Part shown: piece after piece, positions 43,235 to 51,839 of the stretch
Layout: every line of letters starts with the position of its first letter
How positions within the stretch are numbered: the first letter of the stretch is position 1
Assembly: GCF_004342025.1 (NCBI RefSeq)
Contig: NZ_SLWN01000015.1
Span: 156,823-220,822, forward strand
Origin: Kribbella steppae
GTDB lineage: Bacteria; Actinomycetota; Actinomycetes; Propionibacteriales; Kribbellaceae
Direction of reading: 5' to 3'
DNA: 64,000 bases
Made by a program: the position numbers and the translations under genes
The notes under the pieces: generated by a model
The model's input: the letters and a program-made list of their open reading frames with translations, nothing else
Told to the model about the DNA's origin: nothing
Database searches by the model: none

Positions 43235-43978
43235 ATGGCAGACGAGATCACCCTCGAGGTCGCGCGCTACCGGCCCGAACTGGAGTCGGAACCGGTGATG
43301 CAGTCCTACCAGGTGCCGCTGCGCGAGCACTGGGCCGTTCTCGACGGCCTGTCGTACATCAAGGACCATCTGGACGGCACGTTGTCGTTCCGCTGGTCGT
43401 GCCGGATGGGGATCTGCGGCAGCTGCGGAATGACCGTGAACGGCGAACCGCAGCTCAGTTGCGCGACCTTCCTCACCGACTACGCACCCGGTCCGGTGCG
43501 GGTCGAGCCGTTGCGCAACTTCCCGGTGATCCGCGACCTGGTCATCGACATCGACGACTTCATGACCAAGCTGCCGAAGGTCAAGCCATGGTTGATCCGG
43601 GAGGTGCACAGTCCGGTCGAGGAAGGCGAGTACCTGCAGACGCCGGAGGAACTGGACGAGTACAAGCAGTTCAGCATGTGCATCAACTGCATGCTCTGCT
43701 ATTCGGCCTGCCCGGTGTACAGCCTCGAACCGGAGTTCATCGGGCCGGCGGCGATCGCGCTGGCCCAGCGGTACAACCTCGACTCGCGGGACGAGGGGGC
43801 CGACGAGCGTCGCGAGGTCCTGTCGTCGCCGGAAGGCATCTGGGCCTGCACGTTCGTCGGTGAGTGCAGCGCGGCGTGCCCGAAGGGGGTGGACCCGGCG
43901 GGCGCGATCCAGCGGTACAAGCTGACCGCGGCGACGCAGTCGATCAAGGACCTGCTGATGCCGCGGAGCCGGCGATGA
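43235..43978 (+). CDS. frdB: Fumarate reductase/succinate dehydrogenase iron-sulfur subunit
   Basis: A 247-residue subunit carrying three clusters. The [2Fe-2S] ligands are Cys56, Cys61, Cys64 and Cys76; the [4Fe-4S] and [3Fe-4S] clusters use CINCMLCYSACP (Cys149, 152, 155, 159) and Cys205, 211 and 215. All expected ligands are present. The ATG at 43235, two bases after the frdA stop, follows GGGAGGTAGG. Confidence 0.93.
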   Translation: MADEITLEVARYRPELESEPVMQSYQVPLREHWAVLDGLSYIKDHLDGTLSFRWSCRMGICGSCGMTVNGEPQLSCATFLTDYAPGPVRVEPLRNFPVIRDLVIDIDDFMTKLPKVKPWLIREVHSPVEEGEYLQTPEELDEYKQFSMCINCMLCYSACPVYSLEPEFIGPAAIALAQRYNLDSRDEGADERREVLSSPEGIWACTFVGECSAACPKGVDPAGAIQRYKLTAATQSIKDLLMPRSRR

Positions 43979-44355
43979 GCACCTACCAGCGGCCGCTGGC
44001 TCTGTTCTGGTGGCTCGAACGCCGGTCCTACTTGTTGTTCGTACTGCGTGAGCTGAGCTGCGTCTTCGTCGCGTGGTTCGTGGTGTATCTGCTTCTGCTG
44101 GTGAATGCGATCAGCGACGGCGCGGCGTCGTACCAGGACTTCCTCGACTGGAGCGGCCAGTGGTGGGTCGTCGCGATCAACGTGATCTCGATGCTCTTCA
44201 TCCTGTTGCACGCGATCACGTGGTTCGGCCTGGCGCCGCGGGCGATGGTCATCCGCCTCCGCGGGCATCGCCTGCCACCGACTCAGGTCGTTGCCGCGCA
44301 CTACCTGGCCTGGTTGGTGCTCTCGGCAATCGTCGCCTGGCTGGTACTGCGATGA
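43975..44355 (+). CDS. frdC: Fumarate reductase membrane subunit C
   Basis: A 126-residue protein with three transmembrane helices (YLLFVLRELSCVFVAWFVVY; WWVVAINVISMLFILLHAIT; AAHYLAWLVLSAIVAWLVLR). The family-typical start YQRPLALFWWLERRSYLLFVLREL and His93-type residue in LLHAITWF support FrdC. With FrdD it anchors FrdAB and forms the quinone site. Its ATG overlaps the frdB stop (ATGA). Confidence 0.9.
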   Translation: MSTYQRPLALFWWLERRSYLLFVLRELSCVFVAWFVVYLLLLVNAISDGAASYQDFLDWSGQWWVVAINVISMLFILLHAITWFGLAPRAMVIRLRGHRLPPTQVVAAHYLAWLVLSAIVAWLVLR

Positions 44356-44705
44356 GCCGCCGGCCCGCGCCCGAACCCCTGCTGTGGATGCTGTTCAGCT
44401 CCGGCGGCATGGTCGTCGCGCTGATGGTGCCAGTCCTGCTCTTCCTGTTCGGCATCGCGTTTCCGTTGGACCTGCTGTCGCCGCCGGATCACTCGCATGT
44501 GTTCGCCATACTGCGGAATCCGTTCACACGACTGGTGCTGTTCGGCCTGTGCGCCTTGGCGCTGTTCCACTGGGCGCACCGCTTCCGCTTCACCCTGTAC
44601 GACGGGTTGCAACTGAAGCGATACGCCGTACCGATCGTGGTGCTGTGTTACGGCGGCGCCGTGGTCGGAACCGTGATCGCCGCCGCACTCCTGCTGACGG
44701 TCTGA
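44352..44705 (+). CDS. frdD: Fumarate reductase membrane subunit D
   Basis: A 117-residue protein with three transmembrane helices, starting with PEPLLWMLFSSGGMVVALM and containing LFHWAHRFRFTLYDGLQ, which match FrdD. It pairs with FrdC in the membrane. The ATG overlaps the frdC stop (ATGA), closing a tightly coupled frdABCD operon. cobF follows after 27 bp. Confidence 0.9.
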   Translation: MSRRPAPEPLLWMLFSSGGMVVALMVPVLLFLFGIAFPLDLLSPPDHSHVFAILRNPFTRLVLFGLCALALFHWAHRFRFTLYDGLQLKRYAVPIVVLCYGGAVVGTVIAAALLLTV

Positions 44706-44732
44706 AGCGGCCGCTGACGTAGGGTCTGCGGC

Positions 44733-45500
44733 ATGCGGGAGATCGTGGTGATCGGCGTCGGCGCGGGCGATCCGGAACAGGTGACGATGCAGGCCGTGTC
44801 GGCACTGAACCGGGTCGACGTGTTCTTCGTGCTCGACAAGGGCGAGGTCAAGCAGGAACTGGTCGACCTGCGCGAGGAGATCCTGCGCCGGTACGCCAAG
44901 GACAAGGACTACCGGGTCGTCGTCGGCCGCGATCCCGAGCGGGACCGGACCACCAGTGCGTACGTCGAAGCCGTGGACGACTGGCGGCGGCGCCGGGCCG
45001 ATGTGTGCGCGAGCATGATCGCGTCGGAACTCGGTGAGGACCAGGTGGGTGCGTTCCTGGTCTGGGGCGACCCTTCGCTGTACGACAGCACATTGGCGAT
45101 CCTGGACGACATCCTGGCGCGGGGTGAGTTGGCGTTCGAGGTCGAGGTGATCCCGGGAATCAGCAGTGTGTCGACGCTGGCGGCGCGGCATCGGGTCGGG
45201 CTGAACCAGGTCGGCCGGCCGATCCAGATCACCACCGGGCGCCGGCTGGCGAAGGCGTGGCCGGACGACGTCGACGATGTCGTCGTGATGCTCGACGGTC
45301 AGACCGCGTTCACGGAGCACGTCGATCAGGACGCGACCATCTACTGGGGCGCTTACCTCGGTACGCCGGACGAGATCCTGATCTCCGGTCCACTGCGTGA
45401 GGTCGCCGCCGAGATCGAGAAGGTCCGCGCCGAGGCGCGAGATCGCAAGGGCTGGATCATGGACACCTATCTGCTGCGCAGGCCTAGACCAAAGGTGTAG
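44733..45500 (+). CDS. cobF: Precorrin-6A synthase (deacetylating)
   Basis: A 255-residue SAM-dependent methyltransferase of the tetrapyrrole family. GVGAGDPEQVTMQAV, LVWGDPSLYDSTL and EVIPGISSVSTLAAR are the family motifs; the length and DKGEVKQELVDLREEI segment fit CobF, which methylates C-1 of precorrin-5 and releases acetate in the aerobic cobalamin pathway. It is 2.9 kb from cobG, separated by an esterase fragment, MFS and MarR genes and an MFS pseudogene, so the cob genes appear to have been split by insertions. Confidence 0.9.
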   Translation: MREIVVIGVGAGDPEQVTMQAVSALNRVDVFFVLDKGEVKQELVDLREEILRRYAKDKDYRVVVGRDPERDRTTSAYVEAVDDWRRRRADVCASMIASELGEDQVGAFLVWGDPSLYDSTLAILDDILARGELAFEVEVIPGISSVSTLAARHRVGLNQVGRPIQITTGRRLAKAWPDDVDDVVVMLDGQTAFTEHVDQDATIYWGAYLGTPDEILISGPLREVAAEIEKVRAEARDRKGWIMDTYLLRRPRPKV

Positions 45501-45557
45501 GTGGGGTGGCCGTCAGGCCGAAGCGGCGGCCGCGTGGTCTGCCTGAGGCTGCTGGGC

Positions 45558-45695
45558 ATGACGAGATTGCAGAAGATACTGCGGTTGGCGGTCGGGCTCG
45601 CGATTGTGCCGGCTGGGTTGGTGGTGAACAGCGCTTCAGCAGAAGCGGCCCAGGACGTCGTACGGACTGATGCTGGGCTGGTGCGGGGAACGTCC
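45558..45695 (+). pseudogene. N-terminal fragment of a secreted carboxylesterase
   Basis: An ATG at 45558 opens a Sec-type signal peptide (MTRLQKILRLAVGLAIVPAG, then NSASAEA) followed by DVVRTDAGLVRGT, the usual N-terminus of type B carboxylesterases. Similarity ends after about 45 residues and the frame runs into the antisense 3' end of the MFS gene. No esterase core follows. A carboxylesterase lacking exactly this end lies at 33485-34735 on the same strand. Confidence 0.6.
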
Positions 45696-45742
45696 GTCGG
45701 CGAGGCTCAGGTGTCGGCAACGACAGGACCGGGCGCCTGCGG

Positions 45743-47191
45743 TCACTTCTGCGGTGTGCGGAGCAGGGTTGCGGTGAGGATCAGTGCTACGACGACGAAG
45801 CCGGCTGCTGCGATGAAGGCCGCGCTGTAGCCATCCCGGAGAGCCAGTACGGTGTCTGCACCTTCGCTCAGCCGGCTGGTCGTGGTGGAGGCGGCCAGCG
45901 TCGCCAGTACGGCGGTACCGACGGCCGCACCGGCCTGTTGGGCGGTGTTGTTGAGGCCGGAGGCGAGTCCGGCGTCGCCCGCTGCTGCACCGGACATGGC
46001 CAGCAGGATGGCGGACTGGATACCTACGCCGACGCCGATACCCATCACCGTGAGCACTGGCGCGACGTTGACGACGTATGAGCCATCGACAGGAGCCTGG
46101 CTGAGCCAGAGCAGGGCCAGCAGGAACGCGGTGAGTCCGGCCAGCAGCATGATGCGGCCGCCGAAGCGGACGATCAGCCGCGGCGCGACGAACAGGGACA
46201 TCACCGCTCCCATCAGGGGCGCCGGGAGGAAGGCCAGGCCGGTGGTCAGGGAGTCGTAGCCCAGCACTCGCTGCAGGTAGAGCGCAGTCATGAACTGGAA
46301 GCCGAAACCGGCCGCGAAGAGCAGGATGACCACGAGGTTGGACACGCTCACCTGACGGTTGCGGAAGATGTGCAGCGAGAGCAGCGGGTTCGTGGCGCGC
46401 GCCTGACGGAGTACGAAGGCGGCCAGCAAGAGCAGCGAGATCGCCGCGGGGACCAGTGTGCGCGGCAGTTCCGCGTGTGGCTCGGCGGTCTGGACGATGG
46501 TGTAGACGCCCAGGGAGAGGCCTGCGGTCACCAGGACGGCACCGAAGACGTCAGCGCCCTTGCCGAGACCCAGACCACGCTCGCCCGTCAGCAGCCGTAC
46601 GGCGAGCACCAGGGAGACGACACCGATCGGGACATTGATGAGGAACGCCCAGTGCCAGCCGACCGTCTGGGTGATCACGCCGCCGAGGATGAGGCCGATG
46701 GATGCGCCGCTGGCCGAGGTGAAGCCGTAGAAGCCCATCGCCCGGGCCTGCTCACCCGGCGCCGGATAGAGAGCGACGATCATGCCGAGGATCACCGCAG
46801 AGGCCAGCGCACCGCCGACGCCTTGCAGGAAGCGCCCGGCGATCAGGACCTCCGCACTGGTGGCAACACCGCACAGGAGCGACGCGGCGGTGAAGAGGCC
46901 GAGGCCGGCGAGAAAGACCCGCTTGCTGCCGATCAGGTCACCGATCCGGCCGGCCAGCAGCAGGAGTCCGGCGAAGGCGATCAGGTACGAGTTCATCACC
47001 CACGCGAGACCGGCCTGGGAGAAGCCGAGGTCGCCTTGAATCGTCGGCAGCGCGACCGTCACCACGGTCCCGTCGAGGATGATCATCAACTGCATCACGC
47101 ACAGCACGATCAAGGCTTTGACCCGGTTCGGGGCCGTGCGGTCGATCGTCGTTGGAGAGGTTGCCGAGGCGGTCGTCATGAAAACGACCAT
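45743..47191 (-). CDS. MFS drug transporter (DHA2, 14-helix type)
   Basis: A 482-residue membrane protein with about 14 hydrophobic helices. Family motifs are DGTVVTVALPTIQGDL (motif D1), GRIGDLIGSKRVF (motif A) and LQGVGGALASAVILGMI. It probably exports cationic or hydrophobic compounds by proton antiport. The gene is complete at both ends. It lies 36 bp downstream of a MarR gene with a palindrome between them, so MarR control is likely. Start codons at 47191 and 47179 are both possible; neither has a clear ribosome-binding site. Confidence 0.88.
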   Translation of the reverse strand: MVVFMTTASATSPTTIDRTAPNRVKALIVLCVMQLMIILDGTVVTVALPTIQGDLGFSQAGLAWVMNSYLIAFAGLLLLAGRIGDLIGSKRVFLAGLGLFTAASLLCGVATSAEVLIAGRFLQGVGGALASAVILGMIVALYPAPGEQARAMGFYGFTSASGASIGLILGGVITQTVGWHWAFLINVPIGVVSLVLAVRLLTGERGLGLGKGADVFGAVLVTAGLSLGVYTIVQTAEPHAELPRTLVPAAISLLLLAAFVLRQARATNPLLSLHIFRNRQVSVSNLVVILLFAAGFGFQFMTALYLQRVLGYDSLTTGLAFLPAPLMGAVMSLFVAPRLIVRFGGRIMLLAGLTAFLLALLWLSQAPVDGSYVVNVAPVLTVMGIGVGVGIQSAILLAMSGAAAGDAGLASGLNNTAQQAGAAVGTAVLATLAASTTTSRLSEGADTVLALRDGYSAAFIAAAGFVVVALILTATLLRTPQK

Positions 47192-47201
47192 AGCAGATAG
47201 T

Positions 47202-47212
47202 TCCGTAACGGA
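47202..47212. promoter_or_regulatory. Palindrome between marR and the MFS gene
   Basis: TCCGTAACGGA is an 11-base palindrome centred 16 bp upstream of the MFS start. Together with the nearby ATAG repeats it could be a MarR operator; alternatively it may be part of a promoter. Only the symmetry supports this. Confidence 0.4.
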
Positions 47213-47227
47213 CGATCTTTTAGTGGA

Positions 47228-47710
47228 TCAGCTTGCGCGCTGGCGTGCCCGTCGTACCGGCTGAGCCTCGACCGGGGTGGACAGGTGGCCGTCGACGAGT
47301 TCCTGGAGCGCCTCGACGAACGGCTTGCGTTGCGCGGCGGCGAGCACCTCCAGGGCCTCGGCGTGTACGCGGTCGACGATCCGCTGACCCTCCTGGGCGA
47401 TCGCGGCGCCGGCGTCGGTGACGGCGATGATCCGGGCCCGGCGGTCGGTCGCGGACGGTTTGCGCTCGGCGTACCCGGCCTTCTCGAGCGCGTCGACGGT
47501 GACGACCATGGTCGTCTTGTCCATGTACGCCAGTTCGGCGATCTGGATCTGCGTCCGCTCCGCCTCGAGCGCATGCCGCAGGACGCACTGCATCCGCAGC
47601 GTCAGCCCGACCTCCGCCAGCGCGGCGGACAGCTGGGTCTCGAGGACGTGACCGGCATGGGTGAGGTAACCGGTGAGGTCAGGGACCGTGCGGGGTGGAG
47701 TTTTCGCCAT
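47228..47710 (-). CDS. MarR family transcriptional regulator
   Basis: A 160-residue winged-helix protein. The DNA-binding region is QIQIAELAYMDKTTMVVTVDALEKAGYAERKPSATDRR with the D-R-R wing motif. It lies directly upstream of the MFS gene on the same strand, the usual layout for a repressor of an efflux pump. The C-terminus is Arg-rich. Confidence 0.88.
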   Translation of the reverse strand: MAKTPPRTVPDLTGYLTHAGHVLETQLSAALAEVGLTLRMQCVLRHALEAERTQIQIAELAYMDKTTMVVTVDALEKAGYAERKPSATDRRARIIAVTDAGAAIAQEGQRIVDRVHAEALEVLAAAQRKPFVEALQELVDGHLSTPVEAQPVRRARQRAS

Positions 47711-47860
47711 GCTTGTGAGGATAGCGCGGGATTATCCGGTGACAGATGATCCCGTGCTGGATCATAAGTGGGTGGCGGGAATGCGACGTGCTGGTGACGG
47801 CGTAGGGCGAGGTCGCGAAGTCGCGAGTGTGGGGGTGGGTGGGCGGCTGGAGTGGTGGGC

Positions 47861-48401
47861 ATGACGGTTGCGGTGGTGCGGGTTCGGGAGTGGTTGGGGG
47901 TGGTGGGGGTGACGTTGGGGATCTTCTCGATTGTTACTGCGGAGATGTTGCCGGTGGGGTTGCTCGGGCCGATGGGGAGCAGTTTCGGCTTGTCGGCGGG
48001 GCGGACCGGGTGGTTGATGACGATGCCGGGGCTGGTGGCTGCGGTTGCGGCGCCGGTGGTGACAGTGCTGACCGCGCGACTCGATCGGCGGGTGATGTTG
48101 TGCGCGTTGATGGCGCTCCTGGCGGGCAACGCTCCTACTCGTGGTGTGGGGTCTCGGGTACGGCGGTGTGCCGGTGTGCTCGATGAGCTGGTTCGCCCGG
48201 GCCGTCCCGCACGCACGTGAGGCGGCCACGGTGCTGTTCACGTCCTCCTTCCAAGCCATGCTGTCCGTTGGAGCGCTGCTCGGCGGACTGGTCGTCGACG
48301 CGTGGTCTGTGTCGGTGGCGATGGTGTGTGGCGGCGTGTGCGCGCTGCTGATGGCCCGCGTGCTGCTGTGGTCCAGAGCACAACAGGAGCCGGGCACGTA
48401 G
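47861..48401 (+). pseudogene. MFS transporter with internal deletion and frameshift
   Basis: The frame from the ATG at 47861 gives three N-terminal helices (LGVVGVTLGIFSIVTAEML; TGWLMTMPGLVAAVAAPVV; VMLCALMALLAG). At ~48125 the frame breaks and another frame gives the C-terminal helices (SMSWFARAVPHAREAATVLF; AMLSVGALLGGLVVDAWSVS) to 48401. About half of a 12-helix MFS protein is missing. The remnant ends 11 bp before cobG, so cobG may use a promoter inside it. Confidence 0.7.
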
Positions 48402-48411
48402 CATCTCGGCT

Positions 48412-49608
48412 GTGGCGAGGACTCAGACGGACCGGTGCCCCGGCGTACTGGCGGTGCACCAGGCGGCTGACGGAGGCCTGGCCCGCGTACGCGTCCCGGG
48501 TGGGATGCTGACGGTCGATCAGCTCGAGGTACTGCGGGTCGCGGCCCAACAGCTCGGCGACGGGCGCCTGGAGCTGACCTCGCGGGGGAACGTGCAGGTC
48601 AGAGGGCTGTCGGCGGACGGGCCGCGGGAGTTGTCGGAGCGGCTGTACGACGCCGGACTGCTGCCTTCAATCACGCATGAGCGGGTGCGGAACATCCTGG
48701 CGTCACCGCTGTCGGGACTGGATCTCGAGAGCCGGTACGACGTACTGCCGGTGGCAGCCGCGGTGGACCGGGCGCTGTGTTCCCGTCCGGGGCTTGCGGA
48801 GTTGCCGGGGCGGTTCCTGTTCGCGCTGGATGACGGGCGCGGGGATCTGGGCCATATGCAGGCGGATGTCTTGGTCCGGGCTGTGGACGGGCGTGAGGCT
48901 GTCCTGAGCCTCGGTGGGGTCGGAGTGCGAGTGGGCTGGGGCGAGGCGGCTGAGGTGACGGTCGCCGCGGCGGAAGCGTTCCTGGCGGAACGCGCGGCGC
49001 AGGGGTCCCAGGCGTGGCGGGTCGCGGAGCTGGAGGACGGGGCGCACAGGATCCTCGACCGGCTGGGCCTGACCAGGGAGCAAACGGCGGCGGGGACGGA
49101 CGAGAGCACGGCGGCGGCAGTCGCGGCTGTGCTGCACCCACAGGTCGCTGGGGTGCATGCGCAGGTCGCGGCTGGGGTGCATGCGCAGGTGGATGGGATG
49201 CGTGCGCTGGTGGTGACTGTGCCGTTGGGGAGTCTTGGGCCTGAGCAGGCCGACGTACTCCAGCAGGTCGCCGCAGGGCAGGTCCGGATCACGCCGTGGC
49301 GGTCCGTCGTACTGCCGGGGCTGTCAGGAGACCCGAGTGCGCGACTGGACGAGGTTGGGTTGGTCACAAAGGCGGACTCGCCGTGGAACGGTGTGACAGC
49401 GTGTGCTGGTCAGCCCGGGTGTGCGAAGGCGCTGGCGGATGTCCGGGCGGACGCGCGGCGGGTGACGCCGAGGCTGCCCCGGCACGGGCGGCCGATGCAC
49501 TGGTCCGGGTGTGAACGGCGGTGCGGCAAGCCAGCCGGCGAGTTCGTCGATGTGCTTGCTATAGGCAACGGCTATGTGATCGACGGTGAGCGGATGGGAC
49601 TGCGGTGA
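48412..49608 (+). CDS. cobG: Precorrin-3B synthase
   Basis: A 398-residue sulfite-reductase-like protein with ferredoxin-like repeats at the start (LAVHQAADGGLARVRVPGG) and Fe-S/siroheme-type cysteines in TACAGQPGCAKA and WSGCERRCGKP. It performs the O2-dependent ring contraction preparation of precorrin-3A, which indicates the aerobic cobalamin route. A short 27-bp duplication (GVHAQVAAGVHAQV) near residue 250 is unusual. The GTG start overlaps no gene; the stop overlaps cobH. Confidence 0.9.
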   Translation: MARTQTDRCPGVLAVHQAADGGLARVRVPGGMLTVDQLEVLRVAAQQLGDGRLELTSRGNVQVRGLSADGPRELSERLYDAGLLPSITHERVRNILASPLSGLDLESRYDVLPVAAAVDRALCSRPGLAELPGRFLFALDDGRGDLGHMQADVLVRAVDGREAVLSLGGVGVRVGWGEAAEVTVAAAEAFLAERAAQGSQAWRVAELEDGAHRILDRLGLTREQTAAGTDESTAAAVAAVLHPQVAGVHAQVAAGVHAQVDGMRALVVTVPLGSLGPEQADVLQQVAAGQVRITPWRSVVLPGLSGDPSARLDEVGLVTKADSPWNGVTACAGQPGCAKALADVRADARRVTPRLPRHGRPMHWSGCERRCGKPAGEFVDVLAIGNGYVIDGERMGLR

Positions 49609-50240
49609 ACCACGAGTATGTTAAGGACGGTGCTGAGATCTATCGGCAGTCGTTCGCGACGATCCGGACCGAGGCGGCGGCCGGGCTCGGCGGTCTGCCG
49701 GCCGATGTCGCGCAGGTCGCCGTACGGATGATCCACGCCTGCGGGATGACCGATCTGGTCGCGGACATCCGCAACTCACCCAACGTGGTCAAGAACGCGC
49801 GAGCCGCACTGCAGGACGGCGCACCGATCCTCTGTGACGCCCGGATGGTGGCAGCCGGCATCACCCGGAAGCGCCTCCCCGCGGACAACCAGGTCATCTG
49901 CACACTGCAAGACCCTCAGACCGTAGCGCTCGCAGAACGCCTGCAGACCACCCGGAGCGCAGCCGCCGTCGACCTCTGGCACGACCACCTCGCAGGCTCG
50001 GTTGTTGCTATCGGCAACGCTCCGACCACGCTGTTCCGGCTGCTCGAGCTGATCGCCGAAGGCGCGCCGCGGCCGGCCGCGATCCTCGGCATCCCGGTCG
50101 GGTTCATCGGCGCGGCCGAGTCCAAGGACGCGCTGGCGGCGAACGACCTCGGCCTGGAGTACCTCATCGTCAAGGGCCGTCGGGGCGGCAGCGCGATCAC
50201 CGCAGCCGCCGTCAACGCGATCGCGAGTGAGGCAGAGTGA
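49605..50240 (+). CDS. cobH: Precorrin-8X methylmutase
   Basis: A 211-residue enzyme moving the C-11 methyl group to C-12 to form hydrogenobyrinate. The conserved parts are VAVRMIHACGMTDLV (catalytic histidine), ARMVAAGITRKRLP and AAILGIPVGFIGAAESK. Its start overlaps the cobG stop by four bases and its stop overlaps cobIJ by four bases, so all three are translationally coupled. Confidence 0.95.
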   Translation: MNHEYVKDGAEIYRQSFATIRTEAAAGLGGLPADVAQVAVRMIHACGMTDLVADIRNSPNVVKNARAALQDGAPILCDARMVAAGITRKRLPADNQVICTLQDPQTVALAERLQTTRSAAAVDLWHDHLAGSVVAIGNAPTTLFRLLELIAEGAPRPAAILGIPVGFIGAAESKDALAANDLGLEYLIVKGRRGGSAITAAAVNAIASEAE

Positions 50241-51763
50241 CGGGTCAGCTTTGGGGGGTCGGGCTCGGCCCCGGCGACCCCGAACTCGTGACGGTGAAGG
50301 CGGCCCGGCTGATCGGCGCGGCGGACGTGATCGCGTTCCACAGCGCACGGCACGGCCGCAGCATCGCCCGCTCGGTCGCGGCGCCGTACCTGCGTGAGGG
50401 TCAGCTCGAGGAGCACCTCGTCTACCCGCTGACCACCGAGACGACCGACCACCCCGGTGGCTACCAGGGTGCGATGGACGACTTCTACGCCGACTGCGCG
50501 GCCCGGCTCGCCGCACATCTTGATGCCGGCCGCGACGTCGTCGTACTGGCAGAAGGGGATCCGCTGTTCTACGGGTCTTACATGCACATGCATAAGCGGC
50601 TGGCCGACCGGTATCCGTGTGAGGTTGTTCCCGGCGTCACGTCGGTGAGCGCGGCGGCCGCCGTACTAGGACGGCCGTTGTGTGAGCGGGACGAGATCCT
50701 CACGGTGCTGCCCGGCACGCTGCCGCCCGACGTACTGGCAGACCGCCTCCGCACCACCGACGCAGCAGCCGTGATGAAGCTTGGCCGGACGTTCTCCAAC
50801 GTGCGGGAGGCGTTCGAGCTCGCCGGAAGGGCAGACGAGGCCTGGTACGTCGAACGCGCCACAACCGACGCCCAACGAACCGCTCCCCTGGCTGACGTGG
50901 ACCCGGACGAGGTGCCGTACTTCTCCCTCGCCCTGCTCCCCAGCCCGATCAACAACACCTTCACGGCGCCGACGACCAGGACCGAGGCGGACGGCTCGGT
51001 GACCGTCGTGGGCCTCGGACCGGCCGGGCCGGAGTGGATGACGCCTGAGGTGCGGGCGGCGATCGCCGGTGCCGACGATCTGATCGGCTACGGCCCGTAC
51101 GTCGACCGGCTGCCGGACCGGGCCCGGCAGCGCAAGCACGGCTCGGACAACCGGGTCGAGTCCGAGCGGGCCGCCTTCGCGCTGGACCTCGCGCGCAAGG
51201 GCTCCGAGGTGGTTGTGGTCTCGTCCGGTGACCCGGGGGTCTTCGCGATGGCCAGTGCGGTCACCGAGGTCGCGTCCGAACCTGAGTACGCCGACATCGC
51301 CGTACGCGTGCTGCCAGGGATGACGGCGGCCCAGGCGGTCGCCAGCCGGGTGGGCGCACCACTCGGGCACGACTACTGCGTCCTGTCGCTGTCGGACCGG
51401 CTCAAGCCGTGGGAGGTGATCGCCCAGCGGCTGTCCGCGGCCGCCGCGGCGGATTTGGCGATCGCGCTCTACAACCCCGCCTCGAAGTCCCGCACCTGGC
51501 AGGTCGCCGCCACCCGCGACCTGCTCCTCGAACACCGTTCGCCCGGTACGCCGGTCATCATCGGCCGCGACGTGGGCGGTCCCGAGGAAGCGATCACCGT
51601 CACAACGCTCGCCGAACTGGCCCCGGAAGCAGTTGACATGCGTTGCCTCCTGGTGATCGGGTCGTCGCAGACCCGCACCGTGCCCCGCCCGGCCGGCCCT
51701 CTGGTCTTCACTCCCCGCCGATATCCGGCGACGGACAGTGAGTCAGCGCCAGAGGCCGGTTAA
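50237..51763 (+). CDS. cobIJ: Fused precorrin-2 C20-/precorrin-3B C17-methyltransferase
   Basis: 508 residues containing two SAM-dependent methyltransferase domains. Residues ~1-240 are CobI (LWGVGLGPGDPELVTVKA; VLAEGDPLFYGSYMHMH; EVVPGVTSVSAAAA) and ~255-490 are CobJ (VTVVGLGPAGPEWMTPE; VVVSSGDPGVFAMAS; IALYNPASKSRTWQ). The CobIJ fusion is typical of actinobacteria. It is the last gene of the cobG-cobH-cobIJ operon. Confidence 0.94.
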   Translation: MTGQLWGVGLGPGDPELVTVKAARLIGAADVIAFHSARHGRSIARSVAAPYLREGQLEEHLVYPLTTETTDHPGGYQGAMDDFYADCAARLAAHLDAGRDVVVLAEGDPLFYGSYMHMHKRLADRYPCEVVPGVTSVSAAAAVLGRPLCERDEILTVLPGTLPPDVLADRLRTTDAAAVMKLGRTFSNVREAFELAGRADEAWYVERATTDAQRTAPLADVDPDEVPYFSLALLPSPINNTFTAPTTRTEADGSVTVVGLGPAGPEWMTPEVRAAIAGADDLIGYGPYVDRLPDRARQRKHGSDNRVESERAAFALDLARKGSEVVVVSSGDPGVFAMASAVTEVASEPEYADIAVRVLPGMTAAQAVASRVGAPLGHDYCVLSLSDRLKPWEVIAQRLSAAAAADLAIALYNPASKSRTWQVAATRDLLLEHRSPGTPVIIGRDVGGPEEAITVTTLAELAPEAVDMRCLLVIGSSQTRTVPRPAGPLVFTPRRYPATDSESAPEAG

Positions 51764-51839
51764 ATCCACCGCCCAGCTGTGTCAGACGCCGCCCGGGCGG
51801 GTAGGGACCGCGCGGAGCTGACCAGTGAGGAGAAGCGGA

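Noticed and set aside
33485..45695. The segment between the esterase pieces as a prophage or integrative element
   Set aside because: No integrase, phage or conjugation genes, and no direct repeats were seen at the two joints; most genes inside are metabolic.
48300..48411. Cobalamin riboswitch before cobG
   Set aside because: No B12-box-like conserved sequence was found; the space is occupied by an MFS remnant.
51789..51800. CCGCCCGGGCGG palindrome after cobIJ as a terminator
   Set aside because: The stem is only about four base pairs once a loop is allowed and no T-run follows; too weak to call.
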